A stretch of DNA of 13,623 nt from contig CAMDRK010000037.1 in assembly GCA_945906715.1 (NCBI GenBank), positions 1 to 13,623 of the forward strand, in the 5' to 3' direction. The stretch's first letter is position 1. Each line of letters begins with the position of its first letter. Below are positions 11,647 to 13,623 of the stretch, piece after piece. The stretch comes from Nitrospira lenta. Lineage in GTDB: Bacteria > Nitrospirota > Nitrospiria > Nitrospirales > Nitrospiraceae. The notes under the pieces are model-generated. The model was not told the origin of the DNA. It saw only the letters and a program-made list of their open reading frames with translations, and did not search any database. Both the position numbers and the translations under genes were made by a program.

Positions 11647-12818
11647 ACCCCCTGAAACAACATCCGATTGTCACGCTCGGGGTTATCATTTTCTTTGCGA
11701 TCACGGCCCTCGTCGTGTTTCGTCTCAGCAGCGGCGCCAAGACCGATGCCCGCAAATCCCGCATCATCACCGTCGCTACCGTGGCGCCGCTGAAACAAGA
11801 TCTCGACATTCGACTCACCTATACCGCCGACATCACTCCCAACCAGTCGGTCAATTTGTTCTCACGGGTGAACGGCTATATCGCAAAAATCTATGTCGAC
11901 AAAGGCGATCTGGTCAAAACCAACCAGCTTCTGATCGAGATCGACCACTCGGATTATCGGCATGCCGTCGACCAGGCCAAGGCAAACCTGGCTGCAGCCA
12001 AAGCGCGAGTCTCACAGCAGGATGCCAGCGTCCGTAATACAACCCTCACGCTCAATCGAATGCAAGCATTGATCAAAGACCAATTCGTCTCGCAGCAAGA
12101 TCTGGATAACGCCCAGGTCGCGTACGACGCGGCGGCGGCGGCGCTCGACTCGCTCCGCGCACAGGTTCAGCAAATGGAGGTTGCCCTGGCGCAGGCTGAG
12201 ACGAACTTGGCCTACTCGTATATCCGTGCGCCCTTTGCGGGCTATGTGGCCGAGCGCAACCTCGATCTCGGTTCCTATGTCAGCGGAACAACTGCCGGCA
12301 CCTCTACTATCTCGCGTGGGATTCTCACCCTCCATGAGATCCAGACGGTCCGCATTCTGATCGAGGTCGTGGAGAAAGACGTCCCGCTCATCCAGGTAGG
12401 CCAAAAGGCGGAAGTTCGCGCCGAGGCTTATCCCAATCGCATCTTCGAAGGCACAGTCACCCGCATCGTCCAGGCGCTGAACCGGGCCACCCGCACGATG
12501 ACGATCGAGGTGGATCTCCCCAACAAAGATCATGTCTTGAAGGGCGGCATGTTCGCCCGAGTAGAGGTTCTGGTCGGTGCCCATCGAAACGCGATTCAGA
12601 TTCCCCTCGACGCAGTAAGCCGGCTGGAAGACTCCCAATATGTCTACATTGTGCGCGAAGAAAAGGCCTGGCGGGTGCCGGTGGAAATCGGAGTCCGCGA
12701 CGAGAACCGGGTAGAGATCACCAAGGGCTTGGACGGGTCGGAGCAGGTGATCGTCTCCGGGAAAGATCTCGTGCACGACGGCAGTCCCGTGCAGACGCAA
12801 CCCCTCACTCAGTTCTGA
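11643..12818 (+). CDS. RND efflux periplasmic adaptor subunit (HlyD/AcrA-type)
   Basis: A 391-residue membrane fusion protein bridging an inner-membrane RND pump and an outer-membrane channel. One N-terminal membrane anchor lies at about 9-27, with no lipobox cysteine. The first lipoyl half VNGYIAKIYVDKGDLVKTNQ (76-95) is followed by an Ala/Gln-rich coiled-coil hairpin of about 105-190 and the second lipoyl half YIRAPFAGYVAERNLDLGSYV. The beta-barrel domain follows with GQKAEVRAEAYPNRIFEGTV, and the membrane-proximal domain with LDAVSRLED. Length is normal. It is coupled to the TetR gene by a 4-bp overlap and followed after 113 bp by the pump gene. The final codons and stop lie in the first unit of a heptamer repeat. 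Confidence 0.92.
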   Translation: MNPLKQHPIVTLGVIIFFAITALVVFRLSSGAKTDARKSRIITVATVAPLKQDLDIRLTYTADITPNQSVNLFSRVNGYIAKIYVDKGDLVKTNQLLIEIDHSDYRHAVDQAKANLAAAKARVSQQDASVRNTTLTLNRMQALIKDQFVSQQDLDNAQVAYDAAAAALDSLRAQVQQMEVALAQAETNLAYSYIRAPFAGYVAERNLDLGSYVSGTTAGTSTISRGILTLHEIQTVRILIEVVEKDVPLIQVGQKAEVRAEAYPNRIFEGTVTRIVQALNRATRTMTIEVDLPNKDHVLKGGMFARVEVLVGAHRNAIQIPLDAVSRLEDSQYVYIVREEKAWRVPVEIGVRDENRVEITKGLDGSEQVIVSGKDLVHDGSPVQTQPLTQF

Positions 12819-12922
12819 GTTCTGAGTTTTGAGTGCTGAGTTGAAAATGCAGACAACGCGGAAGTGTTTTTGGATAGGCTTAAAATGATCTCGTACCCAA
12901 CACCCAGCACCCAGCACTCAGC
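12814..12922. repeat. two inverted period-7 arrays between adaptor and pump genes
   Basis: The plus-strand array 12814-12841 has four 7-mers: TCTGAGT twice, then TTTGAGT and GCTGAGT. The minus-strand array 12922-12895 has GCTGAGT, GCTGGGT twice and GTTGGGT. A 53-bp AT-richer segment separates them. The arrays could pair as an imperfect hairpin, including a perfect 9-bp GTGCTGAGT/ACTCAGCAC match (12833-12841 with 12916-12924). The adaptor stop codon lies in the first unit and the pump start comes 10 bp after the last. Confidence 0.72.
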
Positions 12923-12931
12923 ACATCCATC

Positions 12932-13623
12932 ATGTGGCTGACCCTCCTCGCACTTCGTAATGGCATCGGCATCCTGATGCTGTCCTTGGCTATGGTGATC
13001 CTGGGTGCTACTTCCGTCCAGCGGCTGCCGGTAGATCTCTTTCCACAGATTCAAGTGCCCGTTGCCTTCGTCGGGGTCATCTATAAAGGCGCGCCGCCGC
13101 TCGACATCGAACAGAGTGTCGTCTATCCCATCGAGAAAGCCGTCAGCTCTGCGTCGAACGTCGAACATGTCGAGTCGTTTTCCAAGCAGGGCATCGGCGC
13201 CGTGCAGATCTGGTTCAACTGGGGCGCGGACATTAATGTCGGCCAGATGGAGGTGATGCAACGCGTTACCCAAATTCTCAACAGCCTTCCTCCGGGCATT
13301 CTGCAACCCTTCATCGTCAAGTTCGACGTCTCCAATATCCCTGTCTCTCTCGTAACGGTCTCCAGCGACGACCTCGACGAACGGGCTCTATACGATCTGG
13401 CCTCCAATACGATTGCCCCGCAGATTGAACAGATCGCCAACGTCGCAGCCGCCACCGTGGAAGGCGGAAAGATCCGCCAAATCAACATCAACCTCGACCC
13501 GGCGCTGTTGAACGCCCGGAGCCTCTCGATCCTCGACGTCGTCAAATCCGTGAAAGCCGCCAATATCATCCTTCCCTCGGGCGACATCAAAGCCGGCAAT
13601 CTGGACTACAACGTCTTCACCAA
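12932..13623 (+). CDS. RND efflux transporter permease subunit (3' end beyond window)
   Basis: The first 230 residues of a protein expected to exceed 1000. It starts MWLTLLALRNGIGILMLSLA, the first membrane helix, then VDLFPQIQVPVAFVGVIYKG and DIEQSVVYPIEKAVSSASNV, the conserved start of the porter domain in hydrophobe/amphiphile RND pumps (AcrB/MdtB group). SFSKQGIGAVQIWFNWGADI and the LNSLPPGILQPFIVKFD stretch continue the fold. The proton-relay aspartates of helix 4 lie beyond the edge, so neither function nor substrate class can be checked. There is no clear ribosome-binding site before the ATG at 12932; the spacer just before it is heptamer repeat. A heavy-metal subtype is less likely since no such motif is seen. 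Confidence 0.92.
   Translation, partial: MWLTLLALRNGIGILMLSLAMVILGATSVQRLPVDLFPQIQVPVAFVGVIYKGAPPLDIEQSVVYPIEKAVSSASNVEHVESFSKQGIGAVQIWFNWGADINVGQMEVMQRVTQILNSLPPGILQPFIVKFDVSNIPVSLVTVSSDDLDERALYDLASNTIAPQIEQIANVAAATVEGGKIRQININLDPALLNARSLSILDVVKSVKAANIILPSGDIKAGNLDYNVFT

Noticed and set aside
12012..12917. 301-codon minus-strand open frame
   Set aside because: Entirely antisense to the efflux adaptor and the heptamer arrays; the sense frame has full adaptor motifs.

Overview
The window looks like a GC-rich bacterial chromosome segment, most likely from the Nitrospira lineage (Nitrospirota). This is an inference from gene content, base composition and the short-period repeats between genes; there is no rRNA or other phylogenetic marker here. 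No CRISPR array, tRNA, rRNA or transposase gene was seen.

Left part (1-7159, all on the minus strand). The last-read gene is a truncated cstA (peptide/pyruvate-type carrier). Upstream of it lies a probable operon, read from about 7123 downward. It encodes two subunits of a split thiamine-diphosphate decarboxylase of the phosphonopyruvate/sulfopyruvate decarboxylase family, a 2-aminoethylphosphonate (AEP) aminotransferase (phnW type), a PntC-like CTP-dependent nucleotidyltransferase, a CDP-alcohol phosphatidyltransferase with a degenerate N-terminal nucleotidyltransferase domain, and an LPG_synthase_TM/HpnL-like membrane protein. In order these could convert phosphonopyruvate to phosphonoacetaldehyde, AEP, CMP-AEP and finally an AEP-headgroup lipid, possibly then flipped or moved by the last protein. 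PEP mutase, which would make phosphonopyruvate, is not in the window. A consensus-like promoter lies just before the first gene.

The spacers of this operon carry two kinds of unusual DNA. Three junctions hold G-rich tandem repeats of period 7 or 8 on the transcribed strand, two of them with G-quadruplex potential. The flippase-like gene is bracketed by two oppositely oriented ~93-bp hairpin repeats plus a half copy, and the arms show compensatory changes.

Middle part (7210-10415, plus strand). Two adjacent paralogous secreted proteins of unknown function are followed by a 360-bp spacer full of period-7 and period-9 repeats. Then comes a tandem array of four small single-domain PilZ proteins, all keeping the c-di-GMP-binding RxxxR and DxSxxG residues.

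Right part (10416-13623, plus strand). A gene-free stretch with three inverted repeats leads to an efflux cluster: a TetR regulator with a clear pseudo-palindromic operator abutting its start codon, a translationally coupled RND periplasmic adaptor, and the beginning of an RND permease. The adaptor and permease are separated by two inverted period-7 arrays.
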